DNA of 64,000 bases from DASXZH01 sp963829965 (lineage in GTDB: Bacteria; Armatimonadota; Fimbriimonadia; Fimbriimonadales; Fimbriimonadaceae), in the NCBI GenBank assembly GCA_963829965.1, contig CAWHLK010000061.1, forward strand, positions 10,617-74,616. The letters run 5' to 3'. Numbering within the stretch: the first letter of the stretch is position 1; the number at the start of each line of letters is the position of its first letter. This document shows positions 56,373-64,000 of this stretch, piece by piece. Made by a program: the position numbers and the translations under genes. Below the pieces are notes generated by a model. That model did not search any database. It saw only the letters and a program-made list of their open reading frames with translations, and had not been told where the DNA came from.

Positions 56373-57088
56373 GTCGTGTACCTCGCTTCCAGAGTGCGAG
56401 TTCGACCCTTTCGGGAAAAGAAGTATAAGTTAAAACTACAAAACATGATCATTTCCAGGCAGAAGAACTGCATAGCAGTGAGTCCCAGCCAAACCGGCTT
56501 ACCTTCCCTAAGGAACTCGATGCTAAATCGCGTTATGCCGAAGACAATAATATAAATCTTAAACAAATCGCCCTCTCTACGAACATGCTTGCGCATCGCG
56601 AACACGATACCAAGAGTAGCCAGCGCGCTGGCGCTGGAATACAGTTGGGTTGGATGTCGCCAAGCGTCGTGCTGAAAGATCGCGATGGGAAACGAAGTTG
56701 CTTTGCCATAGCAACAGCCGTTAAAATAGCACCCGATCCGGCCAACCGCTTCGCCCGCCGGCAGAGCGTAGGCAAATAAATCACCTGTTGATCGAACCAG
56801 GCCCATTTTGCGCTTGGCGACAAAGACGGCGAGCCAGCCACCAAGCAACCCGCCCAATAACGCCCTTCCGCCAACAGTCGCGTCAAAAATCGTCAGGGGC
56901 GAAATGCTGATCGGCCATCCCTCGGCGATAAACTCCCCGAGTTTCGCGCCAACGAATCCACCAATCAACGCCCAATAGGCGATGATCGCCATGCCTTGAG
57001 TTAGTAGCTTTCGCCTTTTTGCCACATAGAGGTAAACGGCTAGACCCGTGGCATAGCCCATCGCAGTAATAAACTCGCCGAGAGTCAT
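56369..57088 (-). CDS. Lgt-family prolipoprotein diacylglyceryl transferase-like protein
   Basis: 239 residues, shorter than E. coli Lgt (about 291), with about seven transmembrane helices. The family signature is present as GRIGCYFNGCCYG (residues 116-128; Arg117 matches the essential Arg of GRxGNF), as are the later HPTQLYSS and RFSIEFLREG motifs, where the second essential Arg lies. The Cys-rich NGCCYG version also occurs in bona fide Lgt of several phyla, so it may be the true Lgt, transferring diacylglycerol from phosphatidylglycerol to lipoproteins, or a lipid-modifying paralogue. Overlaps both neighbours by 4 bp. Confidence 0.82.
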   Translation of the reverse strand: MTLGEFITAMGYATGLAVYLYVAKRRKLLTQGMAIIAYWALIGGFVGAKLGEFIAEGWPISISPLTIFDATVGGRALLGGLLGGWLAVFVAKRKMGLVRSTGDLFAYALPAGEAVGRIGCYFNGCCYGKATSFPIAIFQHDAWRHPTQLYSSASALATLGIVFAMRKHVRREGDLFKIYIIVFGITRFSIEFLREGKPVWLGLTAMQFFCLEMIMFCSFNLYFFSRKGRTRTLEARYTT

Positions 57089-58638
57089 GTGGCCCGCCTT
57101 AGATTGCTAAGTCCGCGTTCAGGAAAATCGGTCGCGTCGTTAAAGAGCCAGCGCCAACAGAAGGAGTGCCTCCTCGGGTCCTCTTCAAAAGTCCCGACGT
57201 GGACGCAGCACTGCCGGATTCGCGCTTCGTGAAACGTGTGCGCGTCCATGAACATCTTGGCGGTGATCCTAAACGTGCATTCGGCAACTTTATCCATGGC
57301 CGCATCATCGCCTCTGAACTTGCGCCACATCCCGCCCAGCAGATCGGCAACGCCGGGAATGCAGTCGCACATAGAAAAAATATCCCCAGCCAAGCCGGCC
57401 GCACTCGTCTTTTGCTGCTCAGAAAAAACCCGCTGCAAAACGCCTTGACGAAGCAGCTCCTTCACCGCGTCAGAGGCATTATCGAAGCTTATGGTGTTGC
57501 TCACCAAGTGGATCCAGCGCTTTAGCTCTTCCCTGCCTACCAACTTCGGCAGAGACCGCCAATCGCCCGCAGCACTGCGAATCATGTAGGTGATGTCACA
57601 ACAATCCCGATGGGAGCAAGGCAATGGAATGAAATCGTCTCCGGAAACCACGCCGCCGGTCTGCTCCGCAAGACGCTTGAGAACTCCGGTTGGCGTCATG
57701 CGCTTCCGGGGATCGTAGCCAATGACGCGGCCTGAGCCAAACATCGGCTGAAACGCCACGCCCGCGCATTTTGGCAGTTCCATCCCCCTCAGAACGATAT
57801 TCCCCAGTTCATGGTCATTGATACCCATCGCTGCGGTGGTAACCAATGTGAAATAGATGCCCGCGTCGTTCAGCCGATTGAGAGCGGCAGTTTTCTCTGC
57901 CGAGACGTCTTGTCCGCGCAAAGCCACATAGGTCGAGGGCTCAAATCCGTCGAACTGGAGATAGACCTCGATCCGCCTCCTGTGCTTGATCAAGAACTCC
58001 AAAAATCGATCGTCTTTTGCGATTCGGCGACCGTTCGTGTTGATCATCACTCGCGTAATATTCAGATCGATCGCCCGCTCAACTATTTCTTCCAGATCAG
58101 GGCGAACTGTGGGTTCACCGCCGGAAAGCATGAGGACCCCCAGCTTGCCTTTTTCGCGCGCCAGCATGGTCTTGATCGTGTGCTCGATCTCCGGAATGGT
58201 AGGCGAAATTGGCGCAGGCAATTGTCCCCCAGGATCCAGGGCGCTCGCATAGCATGTCGGACACCGATAATTGCAGTTCTCAGTGACGTTCAAAAGCAAA
58301 ATGCACGTGTGCTGACCATGGGAAGCCGGCAGTCCCAGCCGGTATCCCTCAGGAAAACCTGCGCAGTTGTCTTTCCTATCCGGAACGATACTCAGCGTAG
58401 GTGTGCTCCAACCCGCCCGAGATCGCCAAATCGAGGCGTCTTCCTCATAAAGGCTCTCGCTTTCGCCGTGATTCGGGCAGAAGCGCCGCATCCAGATAGA
58501 ACCATCATGGCTGACGAGCATGCCATCGACGAACACATCATCGGTTGACCTGCGCGGTCCCGAAGCAAAGCAAGCGGGACACACAGTCCTTGTGTATTCC
58601 TCAATGAGATAGGGCCGCGGAGCGAGACCTGCGCTCAT
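57085..58638 (-). CDS. Radical SAM protein related to tetraether synthase (Tes/GDGT-MAS)
   Basis: 517 residues from ATG 58638, which overlaps the upstream stop (ATGA); an ORF start at 58725 is ruled out by the coupling. N-terminal rubredoxin-like cysteines CPAC (20-23) and CPNHG (54-58), then the radical SAM core with CNYRCPTC (122-129). LSGGEPTVRPDLEEI, LQFDGFEPSTYVALRG, FQPMFGSGRVIGY and EQTGGVVSGDDFIPLPCSHRDCC follow. The order matches archaeal Tes-like proteins, which join lipid tails by C-C bonds. The CPxxCGLC auxiliary cluster expected before the core reads FPEGYRLGL, so that cluster is missing. Function is inferred from family and neighbours. Confidence 0.82.
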   Translation of the reverse strand: MSAGLAPRPYLIEEYTRTVCPACFASGPRRSTDDVFVDGMLVSHDGSIWMRRFCPNHGESESLYEEDASIWRSRAGWSTPTLSIVPDRKDNCAGFPEGYRLGLPASHGQHTCILLLNVTENCNYRCPTCYASALDPGGQLPAPISPTIPEIEHTIKTMLAREKGKLGVLMLSGGEPTVRPDLEEIVERAIDLNITRVMINTNGRRIAKDDRFLEFLIKHRRRIEVYLQFDGFEPSTYVALRGQDVSAEKTAALNRLNDAGIYFTLVTTAAMGINDHELGNIVLRGMELPKCAGVAFQPMFGSGRVIGYDPRKRMTPTGVLKRLAEQTGGVVSGDDFIPLPCSHRDCCDITYMIRSAAGDWRSLPKLVGREELKRWIHLVSNTISFDNASDAVKELLRQGVLQRVFSEQQKTSAAGLAGDIFSMCDCIPGVADLLGGMWRKFRGDDAAMDKVAECTFRITAKMFMDAHTFHEARIRQCCVHVGTFEEDPRRHSFCWRWLFNDATDFPERGLSNLRRAT

Positions 58639-59120
58639 TCCGCCATCTCCGCCTGGGGGACAACCCAAAGGTGAAAATAATCTTCCGGTTGAGACGCCAA
58701 CTCGGCCTGAACCGGCGCCTGGCATATCTCGTTCCAGCGCTCTTCCAACTCCAGTTCATCCCTAATAATCCGGTCATAGCTCTCGCCGTAAAACGGCGGA
58801 AAACGCTCGCCCGTGTCTTTGATGATTTGCGCCCCTGCTTTACGTTTCGCGCCTTCCACAATGTCCGAAAGCTCGAATGGCCGCCCTGTAAAGTCGTCCC
58901 GAACGGTGAAAATAAGTTCCGTGCGATCCGGCAGAACGCAGGAAATAATCAGGTCCCAACGCTTCCCTTGCGGCCTTACGAGCTGTCGCTGCAGCACCGT
59001 CCGCTCGCTTTCATCCAACTCGCGTCGGTGTCGAAACGTCACGTAATAGCGCACAGCGTCCGCTCGCCAATGAGGCAAATGGCCGCGCCAAATTCGAAAG
59101 TTTCGAAATGAGTTGGCCAT
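58635..59120 (-). CDS. RAYT-like protein (REP-associated transposase relative) lacking the HUH motif
   Basis: 161 residues. Aligns by eye over its full length with Y1/RAYT transposases: LPHWRADAVRYYVTFRHRREL, then the place where PNHVHLL is expected, then GAKRKAGAQI, the tyrosine helix ESYDRIIRDELELEERW (Tyr115) and APVQAELASQPEDY. The metal-binding HxH (residues 64-69) reads PDRTEL, so both histidines are lost while the tyrosine stays. It overlaps the radical SAM start by 4 bp and lies 2 bp after the PII stop. No terminal repeats flank it. Probably a domesticated nucleic-acid- or protein-binding factor, not a mobile element. Confidence 0.75.
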   Translation of the reverse strand: MANSFRNFRIWRGHLPHWRADAVRYYVTFRHRRELDESERTVLQRQLVRPQGKRWDLIISCVLPDRTELIFTVRDDFTGRPFELSDIVEGAKRKAGAQIIKDTGERFPPFYGESYDRIIRDELELEERWNEICQAPVQAELASQPEDYFHLWVVPQAEMAE

Positions 59121-59122
59121 GG

Positions 59123-59464
59123 TTAGCTCACGGCCGCGTCGCCTCTCTCGCCGGTGCGTATTCTAATCGCATCTTCGACTTCGCTGATGAAGATCTTCCC
59201 ATCACCAATTTCCCCGCTCTGGGTTGCCTTGAGGATGGATTCGATGGCGTCTTCCACCAGTTCGTCCTTCATCACAACTTCGATCTTCATCTTTGGGAGG
59301 AGATTCACAGCGTAGGTGCTGCCACGGTATTTGTCGGTTCGGCCAAGTTGGCACCCATAACCCCGAACTTGTTCGCACGTCATGCCGAACACCCCAACGT
59401 CTTCCAGCGCTTGCTTCACGTCCTCTAACTTGTTGACGCGAACGATGCATTCCACACGTTTCAC
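59123..59464 (-). CDS. PII-family nitrogen regulatory protein (GlnB/GlnK-like)
   Basis: 113 residues from GTG 59464, overlapping the dioxygenase stop (GTGA). Normal PII architecture: VKRVECIVRVNKLEDVKQALEDVG, a T-loop GYGCQLGRTDKYRGSTYAVNLLPK holding a tyrosine at the uridylylation position, MKIEVVMKDELVEDAIESILKATQSGEIGDGKIFI and the C-terminal RIRTGERG. PII reports 2-oxoglutarate and ATP/ADP and binds target proteins through the T-loop. Its place inside this operon, with no amtB or glnA nearby, suggests a local target (inference). Confidence 0.92.
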   Translation of the reverse strand: MKRVECIVRVNKLEDVKQALEDVGVFGMTCEQVRGYGCQLGRTDKYRGSTYAVNLLPKMKIEVVMKDELVEDAIESILKATQSGEIGDGKIFISEVEDAIRIRTGERGDAAVS

Positions 59465-60285
59465 TCGTGGAGATCCTCGCCTGGCTGAGCGTCGAGCATC
59501 TCGATTTTTCCCTCCGCCCAAATTCCGCACTTTCCGCCGCCGGGGCTGACATTCAACTCCACAATGCTGCCATCCATTCTCAAAACCGGGTGGTAGAAAA
59601 TGCCGACCTGTTCAGCGTCCCCGGTAATGTAATGGCCAATTAATGCGCGTCTAAACCGGTCGTGGCTCTTATTGGGGAAACTGCCGTGGACGAGGAGGCC
59701 GTGGAAGAACATAACGTTGCCTGCTTCCAACTCAACGGGCACAGGCGCCACCCCTTCCGGTAACGGAACAGTAACATCGGTAAAGCTCTGCGTTATGTCC
59801 GCTTTGGTGGTGCAAAGCAACTCCCACTCATGCGAACCGGGAACCACCTGCATGCAACCGTTCTCCTCATCGCATTTGTCCAAGGCAAGCCAAGCGGCGA
59901 GACATGTGCCCGGCTTCGCCCTTAAGTAGGACTGATCCTGGTGAAGGGCCTGCCCACGCGCGCCGGCGGGCTTGAAATAAAGCATGGTTTGAACCGCAAG
60001 CGGCTCTTCGCCGGCAATCTCCGTCATCACCTCGTTCAGGCGCGCGTCGATAAGCCATTTGAGGCTGACCTCGTCCCACCGGTGCATGTGGATCATGCGT
60101 GGAAACTTCTTGAGGGGATCGTCTGATGTTGGGTCCACGCCATCGAAATCGCCTGGATAGGTGCCCCGTTCGCGTAGATCCATATAGTGCTCACGCAAAA
60201 CGGCGGCCTCTTCTGGGGAAAACAGGCCCCTAACAACGACATAGCCGTCCTGCTCGAACTGGCTTTTTCGATCTTCGGCGATCAT
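59461..60285 (-). CDS. Phytanoyl-CoA dioxygenase (PhyH) family protein
   Basis: 274 residues. Fe(II)/2-oxoglutarate-dependent dioxygenase fold: FEQDGYVVVRGLFSPEE, the iron ligands His115 and Asp117 (ALHQDQSYL), WLALDKCDEENGCMQVVPGSHEW, and the distal His200 with the 2-oxoglutarate Arg in FFHGLLVHGSFPNKSHDRFRR. PhyH enzymes hydroxylate a wide range of small molecules including lipids and secondary metabolites; the substrate is unknown. First gene of the operon. Its stop overlaps the PII start. It uses 2-oxoglutarate, which PII senses. Confidence 0.9.
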   Translation of the reverse strand: MIAEDRKSQFEQDGYVVVRGLFSPEEAAVLREHYMDLRERGTYPGDFDGVDPTSDDPLKKFPRMIHMHRWDEVSLKWLIDARLNEVMTEIAGEEPLAVQTMLYFKPAGARGQALHQDQSYLRAKPGTCLAAWLALDKCDEENGCMQVVPGSHEWELLCTTKADITQSFTDVTVPLPEGVAPVPVELEAGNVMFFHGLLVHGSFPNKSHDRFRRALIGHYITGDAEQVGIFYHPVLRMDGSIVELNVSPGGGKCGIWAEGKIEMLDAQPGEDLHE

Positions 60286-60829
60286 TACTAGGGATTATGA
60301 CGGGAAGGCAGGGCAGGAGTGACGCGTGAAGGCCGACTACGATTACACAGCATCGCCCGGCGATGAAAGAATGAAATGAAGAAGACCGGGCCCCCGGTTT
60401 ACAAGAACGTCATAAAACTGAGCCATTTTGTGACTCGCTGGCCGACCTAGATTTCCGATATTGCCCACGGTCTGTGCAACTGAAACGTCCTTTTGCCATA
60501 TTGTTGTCAATTTAGGTAGTGGAAACAATCTTGTACAGTGCTAAACATCATTCAAATCCACCTGATAAAACGTTTAAGTATAATGGACTAGGTTCAAATC
60601 TACCGCCCATATGGGCTCCATCACATGATTATTTATGCCTGAAATCTTAATGTATGTGTTACTAAAGAATTTCCTAATTTTGAAGAACAATTTGTTAAAT
60701 AAGAACGCGGTGAGTAATAAAATACAACGCCCGGCCTAAAAAATGGGGTAAAATCCCCAGTCCTATGTTTCATAAATATGGGAAATTTTCATCCATATTG
60801 TATCGAACCGCAATTGGCGACGAAGGACG
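60286..60829. promoter_or_regulatory. Divergent intergenic region
   Basis: About 540 bp between the operon (-) and the adhesin gene (+). The 60480-60800 part is clearly AT-rich. It contains the hairpin TGGGG-TAAAA-TCCCCA near 60743-60758 and the inverted repeat ATATGG...CCATAT around 60776-60799 just ahead of ATG 60830. Likely holds both promoters; no gene. Confidence 0.45.
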
Positions 60830-63800
60830 ATGTCGCGGCTGGTTCAACTGTTCATCCTCGCGGTCCTTGCGCTGGGATTCGCATCGCGCGGCCAGGCCCA
60901 GAGCTTCACCTTAATCGGTAGTACTCCGGATGTGGCCAGTTCGGATGTACCGGGCGCGATCTCTAGGACGGGAAATTCCATTCTCTACACCCGCGCCACA
61001 ACTGGTGGTTCGGAGTGGTTTTGGGACTCGATTTCCGCTTCGTTCACGTTCCAAACCCCGGTCTTCGCAAGCGGGATTTCACCGGACGGGACTACCCTGT
61101 TCGGGCAGAACCCGACGAATCTTCAGAGCTTCACTTACGCTCCCTCGACGAACCTTTACAACAGCATTCTTACGGCCGGCAGTACTTCATCGAGTCCCGT
61201 CGCAATCTCATCCTCGGATGGAACGGTGTTCGGCACGGACGTTCTATCGGCAGGCGGTTCGGAAGCTTACAGTTGGACGAGTGCCGGAGGCGTGAGCACA
61301 CTCTCCTATACGGGATTTACCTATACGGTACCAACTGCAATTTCGCAAGACGGCACCGTGCTCTACGGCGCGGCATACAACAACCCCAACTTTTCAGCTG
61401 CCGGAGCTGACCTCACCGCCTTTCGGTGGACGTCTTCCACCGGCATTGTCTCGATCGGTTCGTTCTATCCCACCGGTTGTTCCGACACCGGCGCCACGGT
61501 CGTGGGAATGAACTCCAGTGGCTATCCGGTTCTCTGGACATCGGCAAAAGGCGTAACCCAGTTAGGCGCGGTCAACGTGTCCGCCAATACGCCGCCGGTA
61601 GCGATTTCGCCGGATGGAACCTACGCTTCGTACAACCACAGCTCCGAAGGATATCTTTGGAACGTTGCGGGAAGCACACTCATTCCGCTCGGAACGAACA
61701 CCTCCGTCGTGGCTTCATCCAACAACCGCTTCCCCGGCACTTCCGGGACCGAGAACGGCTACTACCAAGTCGGTTACGCGGGCGCAACGACGCCGGGATT
61801 TGTCGATGTCGGCACTGTCTTGGACTCGTACGGGGTGGTTAGCCAGGCCACGAGCGACACCCTCACCTTTGACGGCGCCAGTTATGGTATCGGCCACATG
61901 TCTTTGAACGGCACCGCCATGTATGGCAGCGCCCTTGACTCGACCACGGGAAAAACCGTGTATTGGTACGCCGACATTCCCCTTATAGCGACGCCCGTGT
62001 CGCTATCGTATTCGGCCCCGGCTGACGATACTTTGACCGTCCCTGCCTCGCAGGGCGTTCTTAGCCAGGACCTGAACGCCTACGGCGCGGTTGCAGTTCT
62101 ATCAAAAGCGCCCGCCGGAGACCCGACGATGACGCTTTCCTCGGACGGTTCCTTCAGCTACACTCCAACCGGCAACTACGGTGGAAACGGAACGAGCGAT
62201 TCATTCCAGTACTACACCCAGACATTCGGTGTCAACAGTGCGCCCGTAACGGTCACCCTCTACTTCGACAACTTCAAAGAGGGGAGCACCTACAACACGC
62301 TTGATATTTCAATCGCGCCGACCATCGTGGGTGGCAGCAGCACGACGGCAACCCTCGGTTTTACAAGTTCATCCTCGATAACAACGACGGTGAGCGCGAC
62401 GAATGCGACCCTGCCGGGCGGCTCCAGCGTAGTCGTTTCGAACGGGGCGGGATCATTCACCGTCGACACCGCTCCGGTGACCACAAGCACAGTCGCGACC
62501 GTGACGGTGACGTACGCATCAACCTACACAAAGACCGCAACCGCCAGCTTCACAATCGAGCCACCGGTTGCGTACAGCCTGAAGTTCAGTCCGACCACCG
62601 CCTTTACGCCCGGTGGCACGACAACTGGGACTGTGACCTTGACGGGAACCACTGCCGCGGCAACCACGGTTGCATTGGCCTACAGTTCCAACACGACGGG
62701 ACCGGCTTCGGTCACTGTCGCGAAGGGCGCGAAAACTGCGAACTTCACGGTGACGATGAGCGCCACCAATCCGACGACGAAGCAGACGATTACTGCGACG
62801 ACCGGTTCGACGAGCGTGTCTTCTAGCCTCGCCGTGAATGGTCTCGTAAAAATCACCTCTCTGACTTTGAGTCCAACCAGTGTCACCGGAGGCGCCGGTT
62901 CGGTTGCCACGGTTACCCTTCTGGGACCGGTTCAGGCAGCCGCAGGCGAGGTTCTCAATCTCTCGGCGACTGGAGCAACGGTACCTAGCACGGTTACCGT
63001 TCCTGGGGGCCAGTCCAGCACCACCTTCAACGTGAGCACGCAGCCGGTGGCTTCGGTTACAAGCGCCACCATCACCGCGTCCAACTCCACGAACTCACAA
63101 ACGGCAACGCTGACCATCAACCCGCCGGCGTTGAACGCGTTCTCAGTGAGCCCCACGAGCGTCATTGAAGGCAACTCGGTGACCGGTTCCGTCGGTTTGA
63201 GCGGCAACGCTCCGACGGGAGGCCTCGCGGTGTCCATCACCTACAGCGCCAACACTTCGGGATCTGCGACGGTAACGGTGCCTGCAGGATCGAGCAGCAC
63301 GACGTTCACGATCAGCACCTCCGACCTCACGGCAACCGCCACTCAAAACCTCACGGCGAAAGTCGGATCGGTCACCCTATCCGCAGCGCTCACCATCCAG
63401 GTGCCTCTGCTGACCACGTTCACCTTGTCGCCCACCTCGGTTGCGGCGGGAGGAACGGTCACGGGAACGGTCAATTTTGACTCCAACGCTCCTACGGGAG
63501 GGCTGCCGGTTACGATTACCTACAGCGCCAACACCTCGGGACCGGCAACGGTGACCGTGCCGGTGGGAACAACCAGTCAAACCTTCACGGTCTCGACGAC
63601 CAGTCCAGCCGTGACGGCAACCCAGAACCTTTCTGCCCAAACGACGCCCACGAACACCGCGTCCGCTTCGCTGACGATAACGGTGCCAACCGTGAGCACG
63701 TTTACGATCAATCCGACATCGGTAACCGAAGGAGCCACCGCAACGGGAACGGTCACCCTCTCGGGAACGGCCGCAACGCCAGGTGTTCCGGTCTCGATCA

Positions 63801-64000
63801 CCTACAGTGCGGACACCTCCGGACCGGCACCGTTACGGTTCCCGCGAACTCCAGACCTCGCAGACATTCACGACCAGACGAGCACCCCTCGCAGCAACGG
63901 CAACTCAAACACTGACTGCGGCAACGGGATCCACGACTCAAACGGCCATCGCTGACAATAACTAGTGCCCACATTGACTCAGTTCTCCATAAGCCCCACA
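60830..64000 (+). CDS. Large secreted repeat protein (propeller plus Ig-like repeats), runs off the window
   Basis: Over 1,050 residues. Signal peptide MSRLVQLFILAVLALGFASRGQAQ. Residues 25-390 are HAF-like/propeller repeats (ISPDGTTLFGQNP, SQDGTVLYGAAYN, SLNGTAMYGSALD). A cadherin/VCBS-like domain follows (PADDTLTVPASQGVLSQDLNAYGA...FSYTPTGNYGGNGTSDSFQYYT). From about residue 580, ~93-residue Ig-like modules start with (F/L)xxSPTSV. After 63820 the frame is broken by about four indels in 140 bp, but the normal sequence returns in the original frame at 63983-64000 (FSISPT). Probably a surface protein or adhesin that continues beyond the window. Confidence 0.8.
62861..64000 (+). repeat. Tandem ~279-bp Ig-like coding repeats
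   Basis: Module starts at about 62861, 63139, 63418, 63700 and 63979, spaced 278-282 bp. Each encodes a PTSV...GTV...NTSGPATVTVP...FTVST...ATQNLTA beta-sandwich. Repeats continue past the window edge. Confidence 0.75.

Noticed and set aside
58635..59120. Active mobile element
   Set aside because: The HUH residues are absent, no inverted or REP-like repeats flank it, and it overlaps its neighbour gene by 4 bp.
60585..60625. Possible tRNA T-arm (GGTTCAAATC)
   Set aside because: Flanking stem bases do not pair and no D-arm, anticodon arm or acceptor stem can be built around it.

Overview
The window looks like a chromosomal piece from a bacterium of the Armatimonadota, probably near Fimbriimonas. 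This is an inference from two secreted pseudopilins whose N-termini carry the FTLIELLVV...AAILFPVFAQAKKAA pattern typical of that phylum, moderate-to-high GC, and the mix of Gram-negative-style envelope genes, bd oxidase and many unclassified secreted proteins. No rRNA, tRNA, CRISPR array, phage or intact insertion sequence was found.

Layout. 0-9.6 kb: glutamate synthase gltB-gltD, a polytopic membrane protein, purB and a PPK2 kinase. 9.7-12.9 kb: a glycine-rich membrane protein and two divergent pseudopilin units, each followed by a small membrane or lipoprotein. 12.9-20.5 kb: a GntR/LacI-type regulator, a GH130-type enzyme, a large secreted protein, a sugar-binding lipoprotein and two MalF/MalG permeases, all on + with tiny gaps or overlaps and directly behind a pseudopilin. 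20.6-25.7 kb: a lone NuoF, an FHA membrane protein, a membrane/coiled-coil protein bracketed by GCGAAGC mini-hairpin repeats, a VOC protein and a PEBP lipoprotein. 25.8-28.2 kb: cydAB. 28.4-35.6 kb: secreted proteins, a block of decayed or badly sequenced genes (ABC ATPase, AraC regulator, unknown), a peptide-binding lipoprotein and an STN-domain protein with a 66-residue helical super-repeat. 35.7-44.9 kb: M32 carboxypeptidase, cupin, FAD oxidoreductase, two TatA paralogues, a MetH N-terminal half and a phosphoesterase. 44.9-55.6 kb: selA, HD-GYP, CBS, amidase, a secreted protein-tsaB-murB operon, an EF-G paralogue and a CAP protein.

The most interesting segment is 55,992-60,285 (- strand). 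Six genes are packed with 2-bp gaps or 4-bp stop/start overlaps: Fe/2-oxoglutarate (PhyH) dioxygenase, PII signal protein, a RAYT-type transposase relative that has lost its HUH motif, a radical SAM protein resembling archaeal tetraether synthase (Tes/GDGT-MAS), an Lgt-type lipid transferase and a zinc-ribbon membrane protein. I read it as a candidate membrane-lipid modification system under PII control; that function is inference.

Quality caveat. At least six otherwise well-conserved genes (gltB, malG, the PEBP gene, the propeller lipoprotein, the M32 peptidase twice, and the terminal adhesin) are broken by single-base indels, mostly in short homopolymers, and in each case one added or removed base restores a family-length protein. 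Sequencing or assembly error is the simplest explanation, so these genes are given at their restored extents.
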